NCBI GenBank assembly: GCA_958353395.1
Contig: CATWSG010000015.1
Location: 1-46,566 of the forward strand
Origin: an uncultured Collinsella sp.
GTDB taxonomy: Bacteria > Actinomycetota > Coriobacteriia > Coriobacteriales > Coriobacteriaceae
DNA length: 46,566 bases
Direction of reading: 5' to 3'
Under the pieces are notes generated by a model. That model was not told where the DNA came from. It made no database searches and saw nothing but the letters and a program-made list of their open reading frames with translations. The first letter of the stretch is position 1; each line of letters opens with the position of its first letter. Position numbers and translations under genes: made by a program. This document shows, piece after piece, positions 7,304 through 16,900 of this stretch.

Positions 7304-8608
7304 ATGGCAGAGATGGAGCTCACGACCCTCATTTGTGGCGAAATCGCCGGCACTCTCCGGCAAGACGAGCATGGACTCTGCAGCTTTGCATACGCCCCAA
7401 CCTATCGCGGAGCACCGTTATCGCTAACAATGCCGCTTTCCAATCGCACGTATGGCCATAACATCGTCCGCCCGTTCCTATTTGGCCTTTTGCCCGACAG
7501 CCAAGAGCAGCGTCGCGCTATTGCCACCGAGCATGATGTTGCATCCAACAACCCCGTCGCCCTCTTGTGCCATATCGGTCTTGACTGCGCGGGGGCCGTT
7601 CAGTTTTGTCGAGCCGATCAATTAGACGCCGCCCGCGGCAGGGTCTCGGCATACCGCCCGCTTACCAATTCTCAAATCGCTCACAAGCTCAAAGCAATTC
7701 GCGATGACGAAAGAGAGACATGGATGGGCTCCAACGAAAGCTGGTCCCTGGGCGGCAATCAAGGCAAATTTGCACTAGCTTGGCATGATGGCCAATGGTG
7801 CGAATGTCTAGGGTCATCCCCCACTACCCATATCTTCAAAAATGGTGTCGTTGGGTTCAAACATCAGGCCTTAAACGAATTCGTCTGCATGAAAACGGCT
7901 CGGCGTGTTGGCATTCCAACTGCCAACGTCTCCTATTACACATTTGAAGACGAAGCCGCGCTCGTCGTTGAACGGTACGACAGAATGGTCAATAGCAGCG
8001 GAAATATCGAAAGGCTGCATCAGGAGGACTTTTGCCAGGCGCTCGGTGTATTGCCAAGCCAGAAATACACCGCCGACGGAGGACCAACTACACGAGACAT
8101 CCAAGAACGACTGATTAACACAGTCCCCCACCACATGAATCTTGTGCTTTTTACCTATATGTTGTTCTATAACGCCATTATCGGAGCGCCTGACGCACAC
8201 GCTAAAAACTACTCGCTCATCCTTGGCAAAGGCACAAACGCGGCGCTCGCACCCATGTACGATGTCGCGTCGGGTTTGGCATATGAGCGCATGCGCCGCC
8301 GAGCGCGCCTTGCCATGAGCGTTGGCGGCGAAAATCGTGTGGGGCGCATCGGTCCAGGCGCTATCCGCCGATACCACGGTATGGGCGACCCCGCGCTGGA
8401 GGCGGCGCTCACCGATGCCGGGCTATCCGAGAAGTTTTGCTTTGCGACCATGATGGACCTCGCCTACGAGGTACCCATTTGCATGGAAGAGGTCATGAAC
8501 GAATACGCCGACCTGCCCGGCATGGCGGACCTGCGCGAGCATATGCTCGGCCCCGTCTGCGAAAACTGCCAGCGCACCCTCGACCTCATCAAGGCGGATA
8601 TGGGCTAG
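7304..8608 (+). CDS. hipA: HipA-type serine/threonine kinase toxin
   Basis: A 434-residue HipA-family kinase. E. coli HipA phosphorylates glutamyl-tRNA synthetase and causes growth arrest and persistence. An N-terminal couple-HipA region (SLTMPLSNRTYGHNIVRPFL, GLLPDS) is followed by the kinase core. Ser148 in SLGGNQGKFAL corresponds to the E. coli autophosphorylated Ser150; the usual AGAQEK loop is altered to GGNQGK. Asp297 in GAPDAHAKN is the catalytic aspartate and Asp320 in APMYDVASG the metal ligand. All key residues are kept, so it is probably active. It lies immediately after hipB in one operon. GC and codon use are below those of the neighbours. Confidence 0.93.
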   Translation: MAEMELTTLICGEIAGTLRQDEHGLCSFAYAPTYRGAPLSLTMPLSNRTYGHNIVRPFLFGLLPDSQEQRRAIATEHDVASNNPVALLCHIGLDCAGAVQFCRADQLDAARGRVSAYRPLTNSQIAHKLKAIRDDERETWMGSNESWSLGGNQGKFALAWHDGQWCECLGSSPTTHIFKNGVVGFKHQALNEFVCMKTARRVGIPTANVSYYTFEDEAALVVERYDRMVNSSGNIERLHQEDFCQALGVLPSQKYTADGGPTTRDIQERLINTVPHHMNLVLFTYMLFYNAIIGAPDAHAKNYSLILGKGTNAALAPMYDVASGLAYERMRRRARLAMSVGGENRVGRIGPGAIRRYHGMGDPALEAALTDAGLSEKFCFATMMDLAYEVPICMEEVMNEYADLPGMADLREHMLGPVCENCQRTLDLIKADMG

Positions 8609-8639
8609 GTGTCCGTAATTTCGCAATTATCAAACAAAA

Positions 8640-8680
8640 GAGAGGGGGCACCCGTCGCAAAAGCTCGGATGTCCCCTCTC
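8640..8680 (-). terminator. pepD terminator, between convergent hipA and pepD
   Basis: GAGAGGGG (8640-8647) pairs with CCCCTCTC (8673-8680). On the minus strand the stem is followed by TTTTGTTT, giving a good terminator for the dipeptidase gene. On the plus strand there is no T tract, though it may still stop hipA transcripts. Confidence 0.75.
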
Positions 8681-8735
8681 GTAATGTCATTTGCAATCCG
8701 CTAGCACGTAGCTCGAACTGCTGCTAGCGCAACCT

Positions 8736-10193
8736 TTACGCAGCGAGGCGCTTGAGGACGTCGATGAGCAGCTCGTAGAAGCGCTCGGCAGAAGCGAGCT
8801 CCATGCTCTCGTCCGGGGTGTGGACATCGGAGAGCGTCGGGCCCACGGCGATGGCGTCCAGGCCGTGCAGGGCCTCGGCAAACAGGCCGCACTCAAGGCC
8901 GGCGTGAATGGACTCGATACGCAGCTCGGAGCCAAAGAGCTCGCGATAGCTCTCGACAAAGACGTCGCGGACCGGCGAATGCTCGGCATAGCTCCAGCCG
9001 GGATACTCGAACTCGAACTTGGCGTCGAAGCCCAGGACATCGGCCAGCGTCTGCAGGCGGTCCTTGAACTCGTTCTGCAGCGAGGTGATCGAGGAGCGCG
9101 GGGACAGCATGATCTTGACCTCGTCGTCAGAGGTGGCAACCACACCGATGTTGGAGGAAACCTCGACGGAGCCGTCGGCGGCGACGTTGCGGCGAATCAC
9201 GCCGTTGGGGGCAAGACGCAGGGCGCGGATGAGGGCAAGCGCGGACTTCTGGTCCATGGCCTCGACCTCGGCGTCGTCGGCAATCTCGACGGTGCAGGTA
9301 AAGCCGGGGTCGAAGACCTCGAGCTCGGCAGTGACGTCGGCGATGATGCCCTTTGCGATCTGGGCCGCGGCCTCGGCGGCAGCGTGGTCGGCGTAGACCA
9401 GAACAGCCTTGCACTCACGGTTGATGGCGTTGTCCTTGGTGCCGCCGTTAAAGCTGACGATGGCGGGCTCGCCGGCAACCATCAGGCGGTCGATGATGCG
9501 GGCCATGATGAGGTTGCCGTTGCCGCGCTCCAGGTGGATATCGCTGCCGGAGTGACCGCCCAGCAGGCCGGAGATGTCGAGCGTGAGGGTGCTACCGGTC
9601 TTGTGCTCGCGCGCGATCGGGCAGGTGTAGGTAACGACGACGCCGCCGGCACAGCTGACGGTGGCAACGCCCTCTTCCTCGGAGTCGAGGTTAATCATGG
9701 TGCGGGCGCTAATCTGGGACTTGTCGAGCGTCTCGGCGCCGACCAGGCCAGTCTCCTCGTCGGTAGTGAACACGCACTCGAGGGCGGGGTGAATGATCGA
9801 ATCGTCATCGAGAACAGTGAGCATCAGAGCGACGGCAATACCGTTGTCGGCGCCCAGAGTGGTGCCGTTAGCGGTGAGGACGCCGTCCTTGACGACCAGG
9901 TCGATACCATCAGTCGTAAAGTCGTGCTCAACGGAGCCCAGCTTGTCGCACACCATGTCGATGTGGCCCTGCAGCATCACGGTCGGGGCATTCTCGGCGC
10001 CGGCAGATGCGGGCTTGCGAATGATGACGTTGTAGACCTCGTCCTGATACACATCGAGGCCGCGCTCCTTGGCAAACGCAACCAGGAAATCGCTGATGCC
10101 CTTCTCGTTGCCAGACCCACGGGGGATCGCGCTGACCTCCTCAAAGAAATGGAACAGCTGGGCGGGCTCGTAGCCGGTAATCTTGTAGTCCAT
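8736..10193 (-). CDS. pepD: beta-Ala-His/Xaa-His dipeptidase, M20 family
   Basis: A 485-residue M20C metallopeptidase (PepD-like aminoacyl-histidine dipeptidase), cytosolic, cleaving dipeptides such as carnosine with a two-zinc centre. Metal and catalytic motifs are visible: LQGHIDMVCDK (His, Asp), LGADNGIAVALM (bridging Asp), TTDEETGLVGA (catalytic Glu pair), NLDSEEEG, and the C-terminal HAGLECGLF (His). The start at 10193 is chosen because AGGAGG lies about 5 nt upstream and the protein then begins MDYKITGYEPAQLFHF, matching family N termini; an in-frame extension to 10298 lacks a ribosome site. It is monocistronic. Confidence 0.92.
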   Translation of the reverse strand: MDYKITGYEPAQLFHFFEEVSAIPRGSGNEKGISDFLVAFAKERGLDVYQDEVYNVIIRKPASAGAENAPTVMLQGHIDMVCDKLGSVEHDFTTDGIDLVVKDGVLTANGTTLGADNGIAVALMLTVLDDDSIIHPALECVFTTDEETGLVGAETLDKSQISARTMINLDSEEEGVATVSCAGGVVVTYTCPIAREHKTGSTLTLDISGLLGGHSGSDIHLERGNGNLIMARIIDRLMVAGEPAIVSFNGGTKDNAINRECKAVLVYADHAAAEAAAQIAKGIIADVTAELEVFDPGFTCTVEIADDAEVEAMDQKSALALIRALRLAPNGVIRRNVAADGSVEVSSNIGVVATSDDEVKIMLSPRSSITSLQNEFKDRLQTLADVLGFDAKFEFEYPGWSYAEHSPVRDVFVESYRELFGSELRIESIHAGLECGLFAEALHGLDAIAVGPTLSDVHTPDESMELASAERFYELLIDVLKRLAA

Positions 10194-10350
10194 GGTGCCT
10201 CCTTGGCGCAACTGGTTAGACAGTAAGACATGCGACTTGTATATTCCCAGACTTTGCGTGCATAAACCAGTCGAAAACGCCGAGCGCCCTCGCATCATCG
10301 GCTAACGGTGGACCGTATAGCGTAACGGTCACAACTTCCGCAGCTCTACA

Positions 10351-10382
10351 AATCGAGGCGCCCTTTTCGGAGCACCTCGATT
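10351..10382 (-). terminator. clpC terminator
   Basis: AATCGAGG (10351-10358) pairs with CCTCGATT (10375-10382), with a loop containing CGCCCTTTTCGG. It lies 26 bp downstream of the clpC stop. The T tract on the minus strand is short. Confidence 0.65.
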
Positions 10383-10407
10383 GCGCGTATCAAATTGTCG
10401 CCACGCC

Positions 10408-13050
10408 CTACAGCGCGCCGGAACCGGCTTGCATCATGCCGCCGGGGCCCGAGGTCACGCCGCCGCTCACGGGCGCGGCGTTGCCGGTGTGCGGTGCCGC
10501 CGGGGCGGTATCGCCACCGAGCGTGCCCGCCGGACGCGGTGCCGGGATCTCGCCCGTGCCGTGGCTAAAGACAAACTTGCCATCGGCCACGTCGCACAGG
10601 ACGGTATCGCCCTCGCCCCACTCGCCAGCCAGCAGTTCCTCGGACAGCGGATCCTCGATGAGCTTTTGAATAGCACGGCGCAGCGGACGCGCACCGTTGG
10701 TGAGGTCGGTGCCCTCGGCCACGATCTTGTCATAGGCCGCATCGGTGAGCTTGATGTTCATGCCGTTTGCGATCAGGCGCTGGCGCAGGTCGTCCACCAG
10801 CAGGTGCGCGATCTTGGTCAGGTTCTCGCCCGAGAGCTTCTGGAACACCACAATATCGTCGATACGGTTGAGCAGCTCGGGGCGGAACAGGCGCTTGAGC
10901 TCGCCCATCGCACGACCCTTGATCTCACTCGAGGTGAGGCCCTGCTCGCCGGTGGTGCCAAAGCCAACGCTCGCATCCTGCGCGATCTCGCGGGCGCCCA
11001 CGTTGGATGTCATGATGATCACGGTGTTGCGGAAGTCAACCGTCTTGCCCTGGCTATCGGTCAGACGACCCTCCTCCAGCACCTGCAGCAGAATGTTGAA
11101 GATGTCGGGGTGCGCCTTCTCGATCTCATCGAACAGCACGACCGAATACGGGTGACGACGAACGGCCTTGGTAAGCTGACCGCCCTCGTCGTGACCCACG
11201 TAACCCGGAGGGCTACCGATAAGCTTGGAGACCTCGAACTCGCTGCCGAACTCCGACATGTCGAAGCTGATGAGCGCGTCCTTGCTGCCAAAGAGGTACT
11301 CGGCGAGCGTCTTGGCGAGCTCGGTCTTGCCTGTGCCGGTGGGACCCAGGAAGATAAAGCTGCCGCCGGGGCGACGCGGGTCCTTGAGCGGCGAGCGGCT
11401 GCGGCGCACGGCCTTGGCGACGGCCTCGACTGCCTCATCCTGGCCGATGATGCGCGTCTTGAGCACGCTTTCGGCTTGCAGCAGGCGACGGCTCTCGCTC
11501 TCGGTGAGCGAGGAAACCGGCACGCCAGAGGTCACGGACACGATGTCGGCAATCTGACTCACGTCGATGGTGAGCGGGCTGGCGTCGAGCTCGGCGGTCC
11601 AGGCGGCCTTGGCCTCGGCGAGCTCAATCTCAGCGGCCTTCTGCTGCTCGGTGATCTCGGCGGCCTTGTTCATGTCGTCGCTCTCGGTGGCCTCCTGTGC
11701 GGCGGCCTTGAGCTCCTCTATGCGATGCTCGGCCTCGCGCACCGGCTCGGGCGCGCGGTTGGCGGCGATGCGGGCGCGGGCGCCGGCCTCGTCAATGAGG
11801 TCGATGGCCTTATCAGGCAGGAAGCGGTCCTGAATGTAGCGGTTGGAAAGGTTCGCGGCGGCCTCGATAGCACCCTGCGTATAGCGCACATGGTGGTGCT
11901 CCTCGTAGCGCGGCTTGAGCGCGGTCAGGATCTTGACCGTGTCCTCGACGCTCGGCTCCTCGACATCGATGGTCTGGAAGCGACGCTCAAAGGCCGGATC
12001 CTTGGTGAGGTACTTACGGAATTCCTCGGCCGTGGTGGCGCCGATAATCTGGAAGGCACCGCGCGCAAGCACGGGCTTGAGCATGGAGCTCGCGTCGATG
12101 GAGCCCTCGGCAGAACCGGCACCGATGATAGTGTGCATCTCGTCGATAAACAGGATGACGTCGTCGGCCTCGGTGGCCTCCTGGATCACGTTCTTGAGGC
12201 GCTCCTCAAACTCACCGCGATACTTGGCGCCCGCAACGAGGCCCGGCAGGTCGAGCGTCCAGATGTTCTGGTTCATAAGGTTCTCGGGCACGTTGCCGGC
12301 TGCAATCTGCTGAGCCAGACCCTCGACGATGGCCGTCTTGCCCACGCCGGGGTCGCCCAAGATAAGCGGATTGTTCTTGGTGCGACGCGAAAGGATCTCC
12401 ATCATACGCTGGACTTCCTTTTCGCGACCAATTACAGGGTCGAGCTCGCCGTCGCGCGCCTTCTGCGTAAGGTTGGTGGCGAACTGCTTGAGCGTGTCGG
12501 TGCCGCTCCCCTTTTGCTGCGACGCGTCCGAGCCGCTAAAGAACGGCAGGCCCGCACCGGGACGCCCGGCGCCGGCTCCGGCGAGCGGACGCTTCTTGTC
12601 CTGGTCCTTGGCGGTAAGTTTCTCGATAGCCTTTTTGATGGAGGCGGACGACACACCCAGGCGCATGAGGATGTCCATGGCCATGCCGTTACCCTCTTCG
12701 ACGATGCCAATCAGCAAGTGCTCGGTCGACACGTAGGTCTGGTTGTTCTCACGTGCCACGCGGAAGGAGCGCTCCATCACGCTGATGACGAGCGGCGTAA
12801 AGGCAAGCTTGGCAGCCTCGGTTTCCTCGCTGGGCTCGGGAACCGTGGTCTGGACCTCCTTGAGGGTGTCCATGATGTCGTCGTAGGAGATATCAAGCGA
12901 GCGCAGCGCCTCGGCAGCGATGCCCTCGTCCTCCTTGGCGAGTGCGAGCAGCAGGTGCTCGGTGCCCACCTTATTTGAGTGCAGATCGAGCGCCTCCTGT
13001 TTGGCCATCGACATGACCTTGCGCGCTCGATCGGTAAATCTATCTAACAT
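10408..13050 (-). CDS. clpC: ATP-dependent Clp protease ATPase subunit ClpC
   Basis: An 880-residue class I AAA+ unfoldase that feeds substrates to ClpP. An N-terminal double Clp-N domain (residues ~1-145) precedes AAA1 with Walker A GDPGVGKTA (232-240) and Walker B VILFIDEMHT. A middle region with UVR-like helices (VREAEHRIEELKAAAQEA) follows, then AAA2 with GPTGTGKTE and VVLFDEIEKAHPD. The last ~45 residues are a Gly/Pro/Ala-rich tail beyond the usual end. The start at 13050 (MLDRFTDRARKVM) fits ClpC N termini and has AAGGAA upstream; the longer in-frame start at 13083 has none. No CtsR gene or clear CtsR/HAIR operator was seen. Confidence 0.97.
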   Translation of the reverse strand: MLDRFTDRARKVMSMAKQEALDLHSNKVGTEHLLLALAKEDEGIAAEALRSLDISYDDIMDTLKEVQTTVPEPSEETEAAKLAFTPLVISVMERSFRVARENNQTYVSTEHLLIGIVEEGNGMAMDILMRLGVSSASIKKAIEKLTAKDQDKKRPLAGAGAGRPGAGLPFFSGSDASQQKGSGTDTLKQFATNLTQKARDGELDPVIGREKEVQRMMEILSRRTKNNPLILGDPGVGKTAIVEGLAQQIAAGNVPENLMNQNIWTLDLPGLVAGAKYRGEFEERLKNVIQEATEADDVILFIDEMHTIIGAGSAEGSIDASSMLKPVLARGAFQIIGATTAEEFRKYLTKDPAFERRFQTIDVEEPSVEDTVKILTALKPRYEEHHHVRYTQGAIEAAANLSNRYIQDRFLPDKAIDLIDEAGARARIAANRAPEPVREAEHRIEELKAAAQEATESDDMNKAAEITEQQKAAEIELAEAKAAWTAELDASPLTIDVSQIADIVSVTSGVPVSSLTESESRRLLQAESVLKTRIIGQDEAVEAVAKAVRRSRSPLKDPRRPGGSFIFLGPTGTGKTELAKTLAEYLFGSKDALISFDMSEFGSEFEVSKLIGSPPGYVGHDEGGQLTKAVRRHPYSVVLFDEIEKAHPDIFNILLQVLEEGRLTDSQGKTVDFRNTVIIMTSNVGAREIAQDASVGFGTTGEQGLTSSEIKGRAMGELKRLFRPELLNRIDDIVVFQKLSGENLTKIAHLLVDDLRQRLIANGMNIKLTDAAYDKIVAEGTDLTNGARPLRRAIQKLIEDPLSEELLAGEWGEGDTVLCDVADGKFVFSHGTGEIPAPRPAGTLGGDTAPAAPHTGNAAPVSGGVTSGPGGMMQAGSGAL

Positions 13051-13085
13051 GCTCGTTTCCTTACATGAGTTCATCGAAATCAAAA

Positions 13086-13104
13086 CGCCCGCCCGTCGGC
13101 GGCG
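13086..13104 (-). terminator. GC-rich hairpin with T tract before clpC
   Basis: CGCC-GCC (13086-13093, one bulged base) pairs with GGCGGCG (13098-13104). The minus strand continues TTTTGATTTC. It lies 36 bp upstream of the clpC start, so it is either a terminator for the upstream tetR transcript or a leader attenuator of clpC. Confidence 0.45.
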
Positions 13105-13189
13105 CTTTTGTCTCTTTACCCACAGGTTGTCTATGTTAACAGCTGGAGGAATATCTATAAACCCGGCTCACATGAATGCAGGTTATGAC

Positions 13190-13217
13190 CGCATCGCGGG
13201 ACTCACCGCGCGATGCG
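13190..13217 (-). terminator. hairpin downstream of tetR
   Basis: A perfect 9-bp stem CGCATCGCG (13190-13198) / CGCGATGCG (13209-13217), 25 bp after the tetR stop. It lacks a T tract, so it may be a weak terminator or a 3' stabilising stem. Confidence 0.5.
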
Positions 13218-13242
13218 CGACAGGCGCCCCGCAAGAGAAACC

Positions 13243-13932
13243 CTAGGCGTCTTTCACCACGTCGGGACTCGTCGCACGCGATGCGCGATAGGCATCGGCC
13301 TCCTTGGAGACGCGTTCGAGCAGCTCGGATGTATCGACGCCCTCGACTTGCGCGACCGTTTCCACCGTCTGCATGGCGACCGCCCTCAGGTACGCGCACG
13401 CGCTGTCCCCCGGCTGCTCGAGGTCTATCTCCTCGCCGCCCTCCCGGGCAAAGCCGACCGCCATCACAAAGCCCATGATGCCCGAGACCAGAAAGCCCAC
13501 CGCAAAGCTCGAATCTGCCTTGAGCTCTTCTCCGTCGGGGTGGACGATCTCTCTCACGCGGTCGATGATGATCGTATGGATGCCCTGCACGACCTGCTCG
13601 GCGGCACCCGCCCTCATGGTGATGACGATGCGCCGCAGCAGGCAGCGGACGTCGCGCCGGTCGAACGCCGAAAGGTCGCCCTCGCTCGAAAAATGCCAGA
13701 GGGCATCGGTGATGAGCTCGTTATCCTGCAGCAGCTGGGCTATGGCGATGGCGACGAGTTCATCGAAATCGTGAAAATAGTAGTAAAACGTTCCGCGATT
13801 GCACTGGGCGGCGCGGGTCACCTCGCCAACCGACAGCTCGAAGATGCTGTTGTTCTCGATGAGCTCCCAAAACGCCTCGATGATACGGGTGCGTGCATCG
13901 GGCGCATCGGCGTCCTTACGCGGTCTCGCCAT
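13243..13932 (-). CDS. TetR/AcrR-family transcriptional regulator
   Basis: A 229-residue regulator. The N-terminal helix-turn-helix (ARTRIIEAFWELIENNSIFE, then LSVGEVTRAAQCNRGTFYYY) is typical of TetR; the C-terminal ligand domain is unassigned. The ATG at 13932 (MARPRKD) overlaps the last 17 bases of the upstream activase gene, so synthesis is coupled to it; a GTG nine bases earlier is a weaker alternative. The natural target is the perfect palindrome at 18405-18425 in front of the activase, making this an autoregulated two-gene operon. The inducer is unknown; an acyl-CoA or fatty acid is only a guess from the partner gene. Confidence 0.88.
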   Translation of the reverse strand: MARPRKDADAPDARTRIIEAFWELIENNSIFELSVGEVTRAAQCNRGTFYYYFHDFDELVAIAIAQLLQDNELITDALWHFSSEGDLSAFDRRDVRCLLRRIVITMRAGAAEQVVQGIHTIIIDRVREIVHPDGEELKADSSFAVGFLVSGIMGFVMAVGFAREGGEEIDLEQPGDSACAYLRAVAMQTVETVAQVEGVDTSELLERVSKEADAYRASRATSPDVVKDA

Positions 13933-16900
13933 GCGCCTCACCGCACCCCTGCGCCTTGGCGTTCATGATGAGCATCTGAAGACGGTTCTCCACGTTGGCG
14001 AAGCTCACGTCGGGATCGTAGTCGAGCGGCAGGAACTGCGCCGTGGGATACTGCTCCTTGAGCGCATGGATGAGCCCGCGCCCCACGACATGGTTGGGCA
14101 GACACCCGAACGGCTGCAGGATCACGAAGTTGCGGCAGCCGCGCTTGGCGTGCTCGAGGATCTCCGCCGGAATCAGCACGCCCTCGCCCGCATCGAACGT
14201 ATGGTGCAGGATCTTATCGCTCGCGCGCACGAGCTCGGGCATGCGCGTCGGCGGCTCGTAGAGCGGGCTCGCCGCGCCCAGGCGGTCGCAACGGTCGTGC
14301 GCGAGCTCGAACAGGTTGTCCGCCGTGGCGTACCAGGCCTTTTCGGGCAGCGACAGGTCGACGTGGAACTCGCGCGACTGCGCATGCTTGTAGAAATAGG
14401 TCTTGCGGATCACGTCGGTCATGCGCGCCTCGATGACCTCGAGCCCGTTGTCCTCGAGGTAGCGCTCGATCTCGTGGTTGGCGCCGAGATGGAAATTGAG
14501 CAGGTACTCGCCCACGATGAGAACGGTCGGATGCGGGTTCGAGCGGTCGTACGGAACGGCGTCCATGATCGCAAGCGCGCGTTTGAAGCCCGTCGCCTGG
14601 CCTCTCAGCCCGGAGCGCTCCATGCCCTCGATAACCTCATCGAGCGCGCGGTCGAACGCAGCGTCCGCCGCGCCCTTCTCGAGCTCGTAGGGACGGATGC
14701 GCCTAAGCATGGCCTCGAGGGCATCGATCATGGGAAGACCGTAGGCGATCTGGATGCTCGGGCCAAGGCCGAGCTTGAAGCCCGGATGCGCATTGTGGGC
14801 ATCGACGTCGTCGTTGGTGAGCACCGGGACATAGTCGTATCCCGCGTCGTCGAGCGCGCGGCGCAGCAGGGGCATGTAGTGAGTCAGGCGGCAGTCGCCG
14901 ATATACTTGCCAGTCACCACGGCGACGTCGTGCGGGTCGTACTTACCGCTCTCGAGTGCCGCGAGCGCCTCGCCGATCACGATTTGCGCGGGGAAGCAGA
15001 TGTCGTTGTGCACATAGCGTTTGCCCAGGCGGATGGCATCCTCGCGCCCGATATCAAGGGCCTCGGCGCGCACGCCCTGATTGCGCATCGCCGCGGTCAT
15101 GAGCCTGCAGAACGCATGGGAGGTGTTGGGGACCAGCGCGATCTTGTCGTGCCGGTCGCGCTTGGTGTACTTGACCTTATACGGGTCGTCGAGCGGATGG
15201 ACCGCGTGCACCCGGGCGCCCTCGGCACGCTCCTCCGCGCGACGACGGTTGACCGACTCGATAAACGAACGCACGCGAATGCCCATGGGACCGGCGACGT
15301 CGCTCTCATCGAGCTTGATCATCATCGGAACCTTGGAGCCCATCTCGCCCATCATGCGCGCGATCTCGTCGGTGAGATACGCATCGTGGCCGCAGCCGAA
15401 GCTGCCCATCTGCACGAGCTCGAGCTCGGGCGTCGATGCGACGATGACCGCGCACGACAGCATGCGCGCATGGTAGTTGTTCACGATGTCGATGCGGCTG
15501 TTGGAAAGATCGACGTTGCAGACCCCCGGCACCGCATCGGGCGTCAGCACGGGGATGCCGCGCTCAGAGAAGAGCTTGGGCAGCCCGTGGTTGACCAGCG
15601 GGTCGTTGTGGTACGGGCGCGAAGCGATCACCACCGCGTAGCCGCCGTCCTCGTGCACGTTCTCGAGCACCTGCCTGCCGCGCAGCTGCAGCTGGTTCTC
15701 AAACGTCTCCTGCGCGCGGTCCGCCTGCTCGGTCGCCTTGGCAACCAGGTCGGCATCGATATCGAAGGTCTCCTTGCACCACGCCTTGAGCTGGCGGTTT
15801 CGGTCGCCCTCGTCGTACCAGTGGAACAGCGGCGTATCGAACGGAACGCCGAAACGCTCCTCCGGGTTATCGGAATTGCGCATCACGTAGGGGTATCCCT
15901 TTACGACGGCGCACATCCACTCGCTGGTAGAGGCGGTGTTTTCGGTGGGCACCGTCGTGATGATGGGCATGAAGATGCGGTCGACGCCGGCGTCGACGAG
16001 ATTGCGGATGTGCCCGTGGACGAGCTTGGCCGGGAAGCACACGGTGTCGGATGTAACGTGCGCCAGACCGCGCTCGTACATCGCCTTGGTGCTGCGTCCC
16101 GAGACGCGCACCTTAAAGCCGAGCGTGCTGAAGAACGTCGACCAGAACGGCATGGTGTCCCAGAACTCGAGCACACGGGGAATGCCGATCGTGACATCGC
16201 GCCCCCCGCTGACGGGAACCGTGGGGTACGACTCGAACAGCAGCTTCTCGCGGTCGACAAAGAGATTGGGGGCAGCCGCGGTCCGGTCGCGCCCCGTGCC
16301 GGGTGCCTGTGCCTCGCAAGCACCCTGCGGACGCAGCTCCTCCGCCGCGGGAACCTCGCGCACGAGCTCATCCCATGAGATGGCGCCGCCGCGCGGGCAG
16401 CGATTGCCCGTGACGTAAAGCGAGCCGTCGCCAAATGCCACGACCGCGCGCTGGCAGCGGTTGTTGCACCGACGGCAGGTAACGCCGCCGAACTCGCGAT
16501 GCTCGAAGCGCTCCACGGCATCGAGCCCGATAAACGACGTGCCGGCGTCGCCCTTGCGGCATTCCTCGCGCGCGAGCAGGGCGATACCGATAGCGCCCAT
16601 CAGCCCCGGGTGGGGCGCACGCGTGACGGGTTTGCCCAGATACTGCTCGAATGCGCGCAGCACCGCGTCGTTTCGGAACGTGCCGCCCTGGACGACGACT
16701 TTGTCGCCCAGACGGTTGAGATTTGAAACGCGAATGACCTTGGTGAACACGTTCTCGATAATCGAACGGCAGAGACCGGCCATGATGTCGCCCGGACCCT
16801 TACCGCGCCGCTGCTCGGAAACGACGCTGCTGTTCATGAACACCGTGCAGCGGCTGCCGAGAACGGCGGGGGCTTTGGACGAAAATGCCTCGGTCGCGAT

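Noticed and set aside
6872..8608. hipA as a decayed toxin
   Set aside because: Ser148, Asp297 and Asp320 are present and the frame is intact, so there is no sign of inactivation.
10381..12978. 865-codon open frame on the plus strand
   Set aside because: It is antisense to clpC, has no ribosome site and its translation is repetitive Arg/Ala/Leu-rich sequence without domains; a by-product of GC-rich codon use in clpC.
13799..16378. 859-codon open frame on the plus strand
   Set aside because: Antisense to the activase and tetR genes, whose translations carry clear family motifs; no motifs on this strand.
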